Source of the DNA: CBDCBA01 sp965214125
GTDB lineage: Bacteria > Planctomycetota > Phycisphaerae > Tepidisphaerales > Tepidisphaeraceae
Assembly (NCBI GenBank): GCA_965214125.1
Contig: CBDCBA010000003.1
Location: forward strand, 110,893-174,892
DNA: 64,000 nucleotides
Direction: 5' to 3'
Below are positions 38,389-45,938 of this stretch, piece after piece. Made by a program: the position numbers and the translations under genes. The notes under the pieces are model-generated. The model did not search any database, had not been told where the DNA came from, and worked only from the letters and a program-made list of their open reading frames with translations. Position 1 is the first letter of the stretch, and the number at the start of each line of letters is the position of its first letter.

Positions 38389-38701
38389 GGCGGGCGTGAA
38401 TCAAGAAGGAGGCGACGGCGGGCAGCGGGGAGTTCGTCGCGAACCGTTGGGCGGATGCCCCGGAGGAGCGAGTGTGCCGGCGATGCTGTCGCCGCGGGCG
38501 CCCGGCGTTCGTGCGCGACAGCAACCGGGTCTACGCTTACGGCCCGACGTCTACGCTCACGGCTCGACCCGCGGCGCTTGCCGCTTCACGATAGGGCGTT
38601 CCGCCGATCAGGACCGCCGGGGCAACCGCCGACCCGTCGGCGACGAACACCGCACCACCCGTCCTCGGCCGGGCCGCACCTTCCCCGACCTCTCCGCGTT
38701 C
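38389..38701. other. Divergent intergenic region between the SPFH array and an ABC permease
   Basis: 313 bp without a recognisable gene. It must hold the promoters for both directions, but I cannot place one. Its only clear structure is the 20-bp tandem repeat at 38529-38568. Confidence 0.4.
38529..38568 (+). repeat. 20-bp tandem direct repeat in the divergent promoter region
   Basis: Two adjacent copies of GTCTACGCTTACGGCCCGAC, differing at two positions, 141 bp upstream of the SPFH array and 133 bp upstream of the ABC permease. Spacing of about two helical turns would suit two protomers of a regulator on one DNA face; only the repeat is observed. Confidence 0.5.
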
Positions 38702-39730
38702 ATGTTCACCCAACTCCTCGCCGTCAGCCGCAACGCGTTCGTGGAGTCGATCCGCCAGCCGTTCTTCCTCGTCTGGACCGCGGTCATCGGGTTCGCCGTC
38801 GTCCTGATCCCCTACCTGTCCGCCTACACGTTCGAGGACGACAACAAGCTCGTCACCGACATCACCCTCTCCACGCTGCTCACCGGCGGGCTCATCCTCG
38901 CCGCCTTTACCGCCAGCGGCGTGGTCAACCGGGAGATCGAGAAGAAGACGGCCCTGACCGTCATCACCAAGCCGCTGCCCCGGCCGATCTTCGTGATCGG
39001 TAAGTACATCGGCGTCGCCGGCGCCGTCACACTCGCCTGGTGGATCTGGGCGCTGCTGCAACTGATCTCGCTGCGGCAGGGTGCCTTCAGCACGGCGTCC
39101 ACGCCGTGGGACTTGCCGGTCGTGATCCTCGGCTCCGCCGCCGTCCTGGCCGCCCTGGGCATCGCGGTGGCGGCCAACTTTTTCCTGAACCGGCACTTCG
39201 GCGCCCTCTTCACGCGCTGGCTGGCGATCCTGCTGCCGATCGCGTTCGTGCTGATCTCGCCGCTGAACTACCGGTTCCAACTGCAAAGCCCGCTGGCGAG
39301 CTGGGAGTGGCCGGTGCTGCTGGCGGTCTTCTTCATCCTGCTCGCGTCGCTGCTGTTCGCGGCCATTGCGGTCGCGGCCAGCACGCGGCTGAGGCAGGTG
39401 AGCACGCTGGCGGTCCTGATCGTCGTCTTCCTGCTCGGGCTCACGAGCGACTACGCCTTTGGCTACCGCGCCGAGGATCGCCCGGTCCAGTACACCAACG
39501 ACGCCGGCGACACCGTCGAACGCATCGAGCAGGGCGAACTCTGGGCCAAAACCGCCTACGCCGCCACGCCGAACCTGCAATTCCTGTGGCTCAGCGACGC
39601 GCTGACCCAAGGCACCGCCCGCGGCATCGGCCCGCGCTTCGTGCTGCTCGTGAGCGGCTACACGGTCCTGCTCATCTGCGGCGTGCTTGGGCTCGGCGTT
39701 GCGCTGTTCCAGACCCGCCAGACCGCGTAA
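38702..39730 (+). CDS. ABC-2-type permease
   Basis: 342 residues from the ATG at 38702; the longer frame upstream has no sensible protein. About six helices: FFLVWTAVIGFAVVLIPYLS, GGLILAAFTASGVVNREIE, VTLAWWIWALLQLISL, WLAILLPIAFVLI and others. REIEKKTALTVITKPLPRP is the amphipathic motif typical of ABC-2 permeases. No ATPase is next to it on this strand; the ATPase at 32269 may serve both permeases. Confidence 0.87.
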   Translation: MFTQLLAVSRNAFVESIRQPFFLVWTAVIGFAVVLIPYLSAYTFEDDNKLVTDITLSTLLTGGLILAAFTASGVVNREIEKKTALTVITKPLPRPIFVIGKYIGVAGAVTLAWWIWALLQLISLRQGAFSTASTPWDLPVVILGSAAVLAALGIAVAANFFLNRHFGALFTRWLAILLPIAFVLISPLNYRFQLQSPLASWEWPVLLAVFFILLASLLFAAIAVAASTRLRQVSTLAVLIVVFLLGLTSDYAFGYRAEDRPVQYTNDAGDTVERIEQGELWAKTAYAATPNLQFLWLSDALTQGTARGIGPRFVLLVSGYTVLLICGVLGLGVALFQTRQTA

Positions 39731-39758
39731 TTCAAGCCCGCACTTCCTTCGATCCTCC

Positions 39759-41780
39759 ATGGCGACGACCCAAGCAACGCTCCCCGCGGCCGTGCAACAA
39801 GCCGCGACCACGCCGACGACTCCCGCGCCCGCCGCCGCGCCCGATTCGGACGTCGGCCGCGTCGGCACGCAGGTCATCATCACGCTCATCGGCGGCGTGT
39901 TGCTGCTGGCCGCCTACGCCGCCGGCCTTGCCTACTCGAATGAGGGGGAGGACCAGAACTTCCAGGCGAGCGTCCTCGCCGCCATCGCCGCCATCCTGCT
40001 CGGCGCGCCGCTCATCTGGCAGGCGCTGAAGGACGCCTTCGCCGGACGCACCCAGATGAAGGGCCTGGCCGCCCTCGCCATCGGGGCCGCCTTTGCCAGC
40101 GAGCAGTACCAGGTCAGCGGCTGGATCGCCTTCTTCATGACCCTCAGCGGCCTGATCGAGTCGCGGACCGCCCTGGGCGCCCGCCGCACCATAGAACGCC
40201 TGCTCCGCCTCACGCCCAGCAAGGCCTTGCGCATCAACCCCGACGGCACCGAGAGCGAGGTCGAGGCCCGCGACCTCGCCCCCGGCGACATCGTCCGCGT
40301 CCGCCCCGGCGACAACCTGCCCGGCGACGGCACCATCGCCAGCGGTTTCTCCACCGTCGACCAGGCCAACATCACCGGCGAATCGCTGCCCGTTGACAAG
40401 AACGAGGGGGATGAAGTCTTCGGCGGCACGACCAACCTGACCGGCCTGATCGACGTCAAGATCACCCACGCCGGCAAGGACACCACCCTCGGCCGCGTGC
40501 AGGATTTGGTCCTTCAGGCCGAGCAGACCAAGACCGGCACGCAGCGTCTCGCCGACACCTACGCGGGGTATCACATCCCGGTGATGCTGCTGATCGCGGC
40601 CGTCGTGCTCTTTTTCACGCGCGATATCGACCGCTTCATCACGCTGCTCGTGATCGCCAGCCCGGCCGGGATCATCCTCGCGACGCCGACCGCAATGGTC
40701 GCCGCCCTCAGCGCCGCGGCACGGCTGGGCATCCTCATCAAGAATGTCAGCGTGCTCGAGCGCGCCCGCAACCTGTCGGCCGTCGTGCTCGACAAGACCG
40801 GCACGCTGACCACGGGCCGCCTCAGCGTCAGCCGGCTCGGCCCCGTCGAAGGGACCACGCCCGCCGAACTGATGCAGGCCGCCGTCAGCCTTGAGCAGAA
40901 CTCGACGCACCCCGTCGCCCGCGCCGTCGTCGATGTCGCCAAGCGTGCTCGCGTCACGCCGCACCCGGTCGAGAACTTCGAGGAGATCGGCGGTCGCGGC
41001 GTGAGCGGCACGGTCGACGGCGAACCGATTCTGGTGGGCCGCGAGACGTGGCTTGCCGAGCAGGGCGTCGACACCGCCGTCGCCGACAACAACCAACCGC
41101 CGGACGGCTACAGCCTGCTCTGGATCGCGAAGAACAACCGACTCCTCGGCTGGATTGGCATGGAAGACAAGGTCCGCGACGACGCCGCCGACGCCGTGGG
41201 GGCCTTGAAACAGCAGGGCGTGCGTCAGGTCGTGATGGTCAGCGGCGACCGCTGGAGCGTGGCCAACCGCGTCGCCGCCGAGACCGGCTGCACGGATGTT
41301 CAAGCCGAAGTTCTGCCCGCCGACAAGCTCAAGGTCGTGAACGGGCTCAAGGAGAAAGGCCACATCGTGGCGGTCGTCGGCGACGGCGTGAACGACGCCC
41401 CCGCCCTCGCCGCCGGCGACCTGAGCGTCGCCATGGGCGCCGCCGGCAGTGACGTCGCCGTCAGCAGCGCGGGCGTTGCCCTGATGAACAACAAGCTCGA
41501 CCGCATCCCCTTCCTGCAACGCCTCGCCAAAGCCAGCGGCCGCGTGATTCTCCAGGGCATCGGCATCTCCATCGCCTTCATCGTGATCTTCGGCGCCCTC
41601 GCCATCCTCGGCTGGATCACCCCCGTGGTGGCCGCCGTTTTGCACGCCCTCTCGAGCATCATCGTCGTCTTCAACTCCGCCCGCCTCGTCCGCGAGGGCG
41701 AGGACCTGGACGCCACGCCGGTCGAGGAGCAACTCGCCGAACGCGAGGTCATCACTCCTCAGCCCGTCGCTGCGGCGTAG
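39759..41780 (+). CDS. P1B-like heavy-metal P-type ATPase lacking CPC
   Basis: 673 residues from the ATG at 39759, 28 bp after the permease. Catalytic parts are intact: ANITGESLP (actuator), VVLDKTGTLTTG with the phosphorylated D345, NSTHPVARAV (the HP motif typical of P1B) and VGDGVNDAPALA. The membrane metal-site motif reads ASPAGIILATP (residues 300-310), so neither cysteine of CPC nor the single cysteine of SPC/TPC types is present. No N-terminal HMA metal-binding domain; the first 30 residues are Ala/Thr/Pro-rich. Ion unknown. The TAG stop is part of a REP repeat. Confidence 0.88.
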   Translation: MATTQATLPAAVQQAATTPTTPAPAAAPDSDVGRVGTQVIITLIGGVLLLAAYAAGLAYSNEGEDQNFQASVLAAIAAILLGAPLIWQALKDAFAGRTQMKGLAALAIGAAFASEQYQVSGWIAFFMTLSGLIESRTALGARRTIERLLRLTPSKALRINPDGTESEVEARDLAPGDIVRVRPGDNLPGDGTIASGFSTVDQANITGESLPVDKNEGDEVFGGTTNLTGLIDVKITHAGKDTTLGRVQDLVLQAEQTKTGTQRLADTYAGYHIPVMLLIAAVVLFFTRDIDRFITLLVIASPAGIILATPTAMVAALSAAARLGILIKNVSVLERARNLSAVVLDKTGTLTTGRLSVSRLGPVEGTTPAELMQAAVSLEQNSTHPVARAVVDVAKRARVTPHPVENFEEIGGRGVSGTVDGEPILVGRETWLAEQGVDTAVADNNQPPDGYSLLWIAKNNRLLGWIGMEDKVRDDAADAVGALKQQGVRQVVMVSGDRWSVANRVAAETGCTDVQAEVLPADKLKVVNGLKEKGHIVAVVGDGVNDAPALAAGDLSVAMGAAGSDVAVSSAGVALMNNKLDRIPFLQRLAKASGRVILQGIGISIAFIVIFGALAILGWITPVVAAVLHALSSIIVVFNSARLVREGEDLDATPVEEQLAEREVITPQPVAAA

Positions 41781-41846
41781 GGTGGGATTTATCCCACCAT
41801 CTGCACGACGTTCAAACCATGCGATGGTGGATGAATCCCACCCTAC
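41777..41846. repeat. REP pair, family B, element 1
   Basis: Left unit at 41777-41800 (GTAGGGTGGGAT...ATCCCACCAT) and inverted unit at 41824-41846, with GTAG at both outer ends. TAG of the left unit is the stop codon of the P-type ATPase (41778-41780); the right unit supplies the RAYT stop on the other strand (41843-41845). Confidence 0.9.
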
Positions 41847-42448
41847 TCTGACATCGAGCGCGGCTTGGGGACGGGGCGAACGGTCTTGCCTCCACAGCAG
41901 CACGACCAATCGGCCTCGTACACGCCTTCCTTCACCAACCGCCCAAAACTCGAGTAAGGCCACACGTGCGGGCACGTCGCTAAGCCGTGATGCACCGGGT
42001 TGTAGACGAGGTAATCCAGGTGCATCTCAAAGTCGTGCTCGTCGCGGATCAGATGGTCGTGAAACCGCTTTTGCCACACTGGCCGATACCCCTGCCGAGA
42101 CCGCGATCGGCTTTGTAGGGTGGGATTCATCCCACCATCTGCTTCGGGTGCGGCATTGCTCCCGAATGGTGGGATAAATCCCACCCTACGAGAGAAGTTG
42201 GCCTTCACCGCGCCCATGCGCGTCGAGACATTGTGCTCACCCGTTGGCAACTCCATCATCAGGTGCAGATGGTCCGGCAGCAGCACGATGGCCACAAGCT
42301 CGAATGGCTGTGTACTCTGACAGCTCTTGATGCTCTCGCGAAGCGCGACCCGCGCATGGGGTCTTGTCAAAATCGGCCGGCGCTCGTGGGTGACAAGCGT
42401 GAGAAACCAAGTCCCGCCAGGACAGAACGGCCGCCGGTATTCAGGCAC
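41843..42448 (-). CDS. REP-associated tyrosine transposase (RAYT, IS200/Y1 family)
   Basis: 201 residues from a GTG at 42448, giving the usual start VPEYRRPFCPGGTWFLTLVT. HUH pair in LLPDHLHLMMELP, then VWQKRFHDHLIRDEHDF and LDYLVYNPVHHGL with the catalytic Tyr, then WPYSSFGRLVKEGVY, all typical of RAYTs. Between ANFSRR and SRQGYRPVW lies an insertion of about 26 residues translated from REP element 2 (42115-42189), in frame. RAYTs bind and may mobilise the REPs they lie beside. Whether this one is active with an insertion before the catalytic Tyr is unknown. Confidence 0.9.
   Translation of the reverse strand: MPEYRRPFCPGGTWFLTLVTHERRPILTRPHARVALRESIKSCQSTQPFELVAIVLLPDHLHLMMELPTGEHNVSTRMGAVKANFSRRVGFIPPFGSNAAPEADGGMNPTLQSRSRSRQGYRPVWQKRFHDHLIRDEHDFEMHLDYLVYNPVHHGLATCPHVWPYSSFGRLVKEGVYEADWSCCCGGKTVRPVPKPRSMSE
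42115..42189. repeat. REP pair, family B, element 2, inside the RAYT gene
   Basis: Units at 42115-42138 and 42166-42189, outward-facing GTAG, 27 bp between them; 75 bp long, a multiple of three, so the RAYT frame is preserved. The translated RAYT strand reads as GFIPP...GGMNPTL, the same phrase produced by the other copies. Confidence 0.9.
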
Positions 42449-42464
42449 GTCAAGACAATACCAA

Positions 42465-42522
42465 GTAGGGTGGGATTCATCCCACCTCCGGCCACCCGAT
42501 GGTGGGATGAATCCCACCCTAC
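42465..42522. repeat. REP pair, family B, element 3
   Basis: Units at 42465-42486 (two bases shorter) and 42499-42522, outward-facing GTAG. It lies 17 bp upstream of the RAYT start. TAG of its right unit on the minus strand is the stop codon of the ASCH gene (42519-42521). Confidence 0.9.
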
Positions 42523-42947
42523 GAACCGAACGCCGTGAACCACGTCGGCTGCGGACGCCCGCTCGGCTTCCGCGGCCGGCGTTCGCGTTGCACCGCCGCC
42601 AATTGCCAGCCGTACATCCCGTGCTCGCCGTCCGGCTCGATCACCCGCTCGATGACGGCCGACCCGACGAGCAACCCGCGCGGCAGATCGCCCCCGTCGC
42701 CGAACAACCGCCGCGCGACGCCGAGCTCGCGGAGCCACGGCAACGCGTCCGCCTCCGGCTCGGCGAGATCGTCCGACCAGATCCCGCCGCCACGTACCAG
42801 CGTCAGCGACGCGTAAATCCAAAACCGCTCGCCGACGATCGACGTCCGCCGGCTACGCCACTCGACGGTCTTCTCGCCGCGCAAAATCAATTCCGCGTAC
42901 GGCTGCCGGACCGACAACGCCCGGTTGATGCTCGACGTCGCTCGCAC
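42519..42947 (-). CDS. ASCH-domain protein
   Basis: 142 residues from a GTG at 42947. INRALSVRQPYAELILRGEKTVEWRSR is the ASCH (PUA-like RNA/nucleotide-binding) core start, followed by FWIYASLTLVR and GLLVGSAVIERVIEP. It has no clear ribosome-binding site. A remnant of a related gene lies at 44721-44858. The stop is formed by a REP, and the C-terminal RKPSGRPQPTWFTAFGS seems complete for the fold. ASCH proteins bind RNA or modified nucleosides; the role here is unknown. Confidence 0.8.
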   Translation of the reverse strand: MRATSSINRALSVRQPYAELILRGEKTVEWRSRRTSIVGERFWIYASLTLVRGGGIWSDDLAEPEADALPWLRELGVARRLFGDGGDLPRGLLVGSAVIERVIEPDGEHGMYGWQLAAVQRERRPRKPSGRPQPTWFTAFGS

Positions 42948-42988
42948 AATGGTTCTATCGGCTCGAACGCGGGCAACTGCTGCAACCG

Positions 42989-43077
42989 TGTTCCGGGGTA
43001 GCCGCGGAGCTTGCTCCGCGCTTGCACTGCGACCATCGTTCGTAACGCGGAGCAAGCTCCGCGGCTACCCCGGAACA
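42989..43077. repeat. GTAG-headed palindrome pair, family C
   Basis: A perfect 32-nt inverted repeat: left 42989-43020, right 43046-43077, 25-nt spacer. Each arm contains GTAGCCGCGGAGC-TT-GCTCCGCG, itself a palindrome of 8-nt arms, and GTAG lies toward the outer end. Intergenic between ASCH and the next gene. Confidence 0.9.
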
Positions 43078-43106
43078 ACGATTTGATCGAACATGCGACA
43101 CGACAG

Positions 43107-44024
43107 TCAGGCAATCTCCACCTCCACGTTCGCCGTCGTCACGCCGCCCTCCGCCATACCAGTCACACCCGCCGCCAGCCCCTCCATCAGCGTCGCGAGA
43201 AACCGCAGCCGTGTGACCGTCGGCCGAGGCTTGCCCGCGCCATCCATCCGCAACGGCGACGGGAACCGCCGCCCGCCGTCGCTCAGCGGAATCTTCAAGT
43301 CTTCCCAGTAGTGCGCGTCCGCCCCGTTCATCTCCTCGATCGGATCGAACGTCACGCCCCAGCTCGGCCCGCACCCATCACGCAGCGCCGCCTCCGGGTC
43401 GACCAGCATCGCCTCAAAATCGCTTTGCCGGTGGAAGAACGACAGCCCGTACTCCATCCCGCCGTCGCCCATCACGCTGAAGTAGCGCATCCCGATCATC
43501 GCCCTGGGCCTGCGCACGACGAACAGCCGGTCCGGCTCCGCGTGCGTCCACGGCGCCGCCTGCCACAACGTCGCCCCCGCCTCGGCGAAGTCGCGAAGCT
43601 CCGTTTGCCCGTTCTTCCCCGGATAGATCGGCGGCACCGGATTCACGGACGCCATCACCTCGTCCATCCCCGCACGCAACTCCTCGACGTACCCGACAAT
43701 CAGGTGAAGATCGGTCGACCGCTCCACCTTCACCCGCGGCGGCAAAAGCTCGCGCAGCCGCTTGACGGCCCCGGCGCTGTTGGTCCGCACCAGCCGCGGC
43801 ACGTGCGCCACGTCGGGGTCCGTCGCCACCCGCGCCAGCGACCGCACAATCGCCTCGATCACCTCGCCCGGCCCATCAACCGGCATCGGCTCGCCGACCC
43901 ATTCCAACTCCCGCCCGACGCACAGGCAGTACGCCCGCAGCGTTGCCTCGTCGTGCGCGATCACGCCGACGTGCCACTCGTCCCTTCGCACCGGCAGCCG
44001 GCGAAGCTCCGTAAACTCGCTCAT
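43107..44024 (-). CDS. Hypothetical protein of 305 residues
   Basis: From the ATG at 44024 (MSEFTELRRLPVRRDEWHVG). No membrane helix or signal sequence. Phrases such as YCLCVGRELEWVGEPMPVDG, PRLVRTNSAGAVKRLRELLP and GMRYFSVMGDGGMEYGLSFF suggest a folded cytoplasmic enzyme-like or binding protein with two alpha/beta halves. I do not recognise the family with confidence; the DEWHVG N-terminus is reminiscent of DUF6930-type proteins. Confidence 0.7.
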   Translation of the reverse strand: MSEFTELRRLPVRRDEWHVGVIAHDEATLRAYCLCVGRELEWVGEPMPVDGPGEVIEAIVRSLARVATDPDVAHVPRLVRTNSAGAVKRLRELLPPRVKVERSTDLHLIVGYVEELRAGMDEVMASVNPVPPIYPGKNGQTELRDFAEAGATLWQAAPWTHAEPDRLFVVRRPRAMIGMRYFSVMGDGGMEYGLSFFHRQSDFEAMLVDPEAALRDGCGPSWGVTFDPIEEMNGADAHYWEDLKIPLSDGGRRFPSPLRMDGAGKPRPTVTRLRFLATLMEGLAAGVTGMAEGGVTTANVEVEIA

Positions 44025-44097
44025 GCTCCCAACGCTAACGCAAACGCAGCCCAACCCACAGGGGCCGCGCCGTAGTTGACAAATGGTCCTCAACCCG

Positions 44098-44229
44098 GCC
44101 GGAGATCGCAAAGGCGCAAAGGGGCAAAGGTTCCGCAAAGAGGCGGAAGAGAGTTTTGAGGCTCGCTTCGAAGCCCTCATTCCATCTTTGCTTCTCTCTT
44201 TGCCTCTTTGCGCCTTTGCGATCTCCGGC
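44098..44229. repeat. Inverted repeat of the 'cgcaaaggcgcaaag' type
   Basis: Left arm 44098-44129 and right arm 44198-44229, 32 nt with one mismatch, beginning GCCGGAGATCGCAAAGG. The 68-bp centre contains further purine-rich repeats (CGCAAAGAGGCGGAAGAG). It ends 6 bp after the stop of the truncated paralogue. Unlike families A-C it has no GTAG head. Confidence 0.85.
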
Positions 44230-44235
44230 TCTGCC

Positions 44236-44720
44236 TCAAGCCGCGATCTTCAAGTCCGGCTGCTGGTTGATCTGCGACGGCCCAGCGCCGACGGCCGGCA
44301 GGTTCACGCTGACCGGCGTGCTGCTCGGCCCGCTCTGCCCCTTGGCGTTGGTCCAGAAGGCCGCGATCCACAGCGTGGTGCCGCCCGCGCCCTCGGGGAA
44401 GGGCAGCTTCACGTTCGTGCGGCCGGTGGTCATCGCGTAGGTCCACTGCTTCGTGTCCGTCGGCGCGCTCTCGCCGACGAAGGTGAAGACAAGCGAATCC
44501 GCCACGCCCGCGGGCTTGGCCCGCAAGTCGCCGTCTTGGCGCAGGTCGAAGAAGATCTCGCCGTTCTTCACGTTCGTCACACGGACGTACGGCGCGACCG
44601 TCGGCGGCTCGATCCGCGTCGGCGTGGTGTCGCGCACCGTCAGCCCCAGCGCCTGCCGATCGTCGTTCGTGATCCGCTTGAGCCCGTTGATCTGCCGGGC
44701 CCAACCGCGCGTGGCGGCAA
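44236..44720 (-). pseudogene. C-terminal remnant of the 'LGLTxRDTT' family paralogue
   Basis: From about 44720 the minus strand encodes AATRGWARQINGLKRITNDD, RQALGLTVRDTTPTRIEPP and on to QPDLKIAA, colinear with residues of roughly 75 onward in the complete gene at 44960-45682 (ARQIDNLERTTDDQRQALGL to PTLKIAA). The N-terminal third is missing and is replaced by ASCH sequence in another frame. The long frame that runs on to 44943 has no homologous start. Best read as a deletion product, though an internal start could still yield a protein. Confidence 0.7.
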
Positions 44721-44858
44721 CGCGTAGATCTAAACCCGCTCCCCCACGATCGACGTCCGCCGGCTGCGACACTCGATGGTCTTCTCGCCGCGCAGGATCA
44801 ACTCCGCGTACGGCTGCCGCACCGACAACGCCCGCCGAATGATCTGGCTCGCCCGCAT
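44721..44858 (-). pseudogene. N-terminal remnant of an ASCH gene
   Basis: Begins at an ATG at 44858 with GGAGG 6 nt upstream and reads RASQIIRRALSVRQPYAEL then EKTIECRSRRTSIVGER, matching the intact ASCH gene at 42519-42947. It then meets TAG at 44730-44732, where the intact copy has a Phe-Trp pair. Homology continues three codons (IYA) and stops at about 44720, where the truncated paralogue begins. The good ribosome-binding site suggests that this was once the better-expressed copy. Confidence 0.72.
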
Positions 44859-44892
44859 GATTCCTCCATCGGACAACTCGCCGCCCATGCAA

Positions 44893-44926
44893 AAGCGGCG
44901 CGGCCCAGGGGGAGGCCGCGCCGCTT
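44893..44926 (-). terminator. Intrinsic terminator after the 240-residue gene
   Basis: A 13-bp perfect stem (AAGCGGCGCGGCC) with an 8-nt loop, followed on the minus strand by TTTTG (counting the last two stem bases). It lies 34 bp after the stop at 44960, between that gene and the ASCH remnant. Confidence 0.8.
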
Positions 44927-44959
44927 GTCGAAGAATGCGGCACCGTTGTGTCGACCGCG

Positions 44960-45682
44960 CTACGCCGCGATCTTCAGCGTCGGCTCGTCGCTCCCCTTCA
45001 CCACGGTCGGCTGGGCAACGCCCGCGGGCAGGTTGACCTTGAGCGGCGTTGCAGCCGGGCCGCTCTGTCCGCGGCGGCTGGTCCAGAAGGCGGTAATCCA
45101 CACCGTGTCGCTTACATCGCTCGACCCGAACGGCAGCTCGACCGTCGACCGCGTGGCGATGGCCGCGAATGTCCAGTCGTGCGGGCTCATCGGCGGCGTT
45201 GGCCCGCTGTAGGTAACGACCGTGGCGTTCAGGGCTCCGAATGGCTTCGCCCGGCGCTCCTCGCTGCCGCGCAGGGTCAGCAGGACGCTCCGGCCTTGCG
45301 TGGGCTTGGTGCCCAGCAAAGGCGCCGTCGACGGCGGGGGGACGGGCGTCTTGGTCGTGTCGCGAATCGTCAGGCCCAGCGCCTGCCGCTGGTCGTCGGT
45401 GGTGCGCTCGAGGTTGTCGATCTGCCGCGCGATGGAGCGGGTGATCGCCGCGAGTTCGTCGCGCGACTCGTTCTTGAGGAACACGGTCCGCTTGCCGCTG
45501 GTCAGCGGCTCGAGTGAGGCCTCGAGGCGCTCGGCGAACGTCTGCTGCAGCTCGTTGTAAGCCGTCGCGGCCTCTTCGCTGATGCCGTACCTGGCGAAGT
45601 TCTCGGCGAGCAGGGTGCCGAAGTTTTTGGTGAAGACGCGAAGCCCCGCGTCGGTCCGGGGCAGAAAGTCCTTGTTTGCCAT
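44960..45682 (-). CDS. Planctomycete-associated protein of the 'LGLTxRDTT' family
   Basis: 240 residues from the ATG at 45682 with AGGAG 7 nt upstream. N-terminal helical half: ANKDFLPRTDAGLRVFTKNF, LLAENFARYGISEEAATAYN and ARQIDNLERTTDDQRQALGL. Then LTIRDTTKTPVPPPSTAP leads into a fibronectin-III-like beta domain ending ITAFWTSRRGQSGPAATPL. I associate this two-part family with planctomycetes, often in several copies, with no known function. A truncated paralogue is immediately downstream. Confidence 0.78.
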   Translation of the reverse strand: MANKDFLPRTDAGLRVFTKNFGTLLAENFARYGISEEAATAYNELQQTFAERLEASLEPLTSGKRTVFLKNESRDELAAITRSIARQIDNLERTTDDQRQALGLTIRDTTKTPVPPPSTAPLLGTKPTQGRSVLLTLRGSEERRAKPFGALNATVVTYSGPTPPMSPHDWTFAAIATRSTVELPFGSSDVSDTVWITAFWTSRRGQSGPAATPLKVNLPAGVAQPTVVKGSDEPTLKIAA

Positions 45683-45938
45683 GTCGCACTCCTGGGTCAA
45701 GAGGTAGTGGGCGACACGACCACGGTGGCCGCTCAATCGCCTCTTTCCCAAACATCGGCCGGCGGACGTTTCGCGCTGAGCGATCAAGCCGATTTGCCGG
45801 TTCTCCCGCCTTACCGGGCGTTGCGTCTCGCGCCGCGCCCGCTTGGCGTTCCATTGCATCGGCCTTAACATCGGGGGCGTCCTATCCACCGCACCGATGT
45901 CGCCGTGCGGTTTTCGGGGCGGGTGAGGAGTCGTCCAC

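Noticed and set aside
39732..41975. 747-codon minus-strand open frame
   Set aside because: Antisense shadow of the P-type ATPase; no motif, no start signal, and it crosses a REP.
41777..43077. Clustered palindromes considered as a CRISPR array
   Set aside because: Units are inverted pairs at irregular distances, lie partly in genes, and no cas gene is present.
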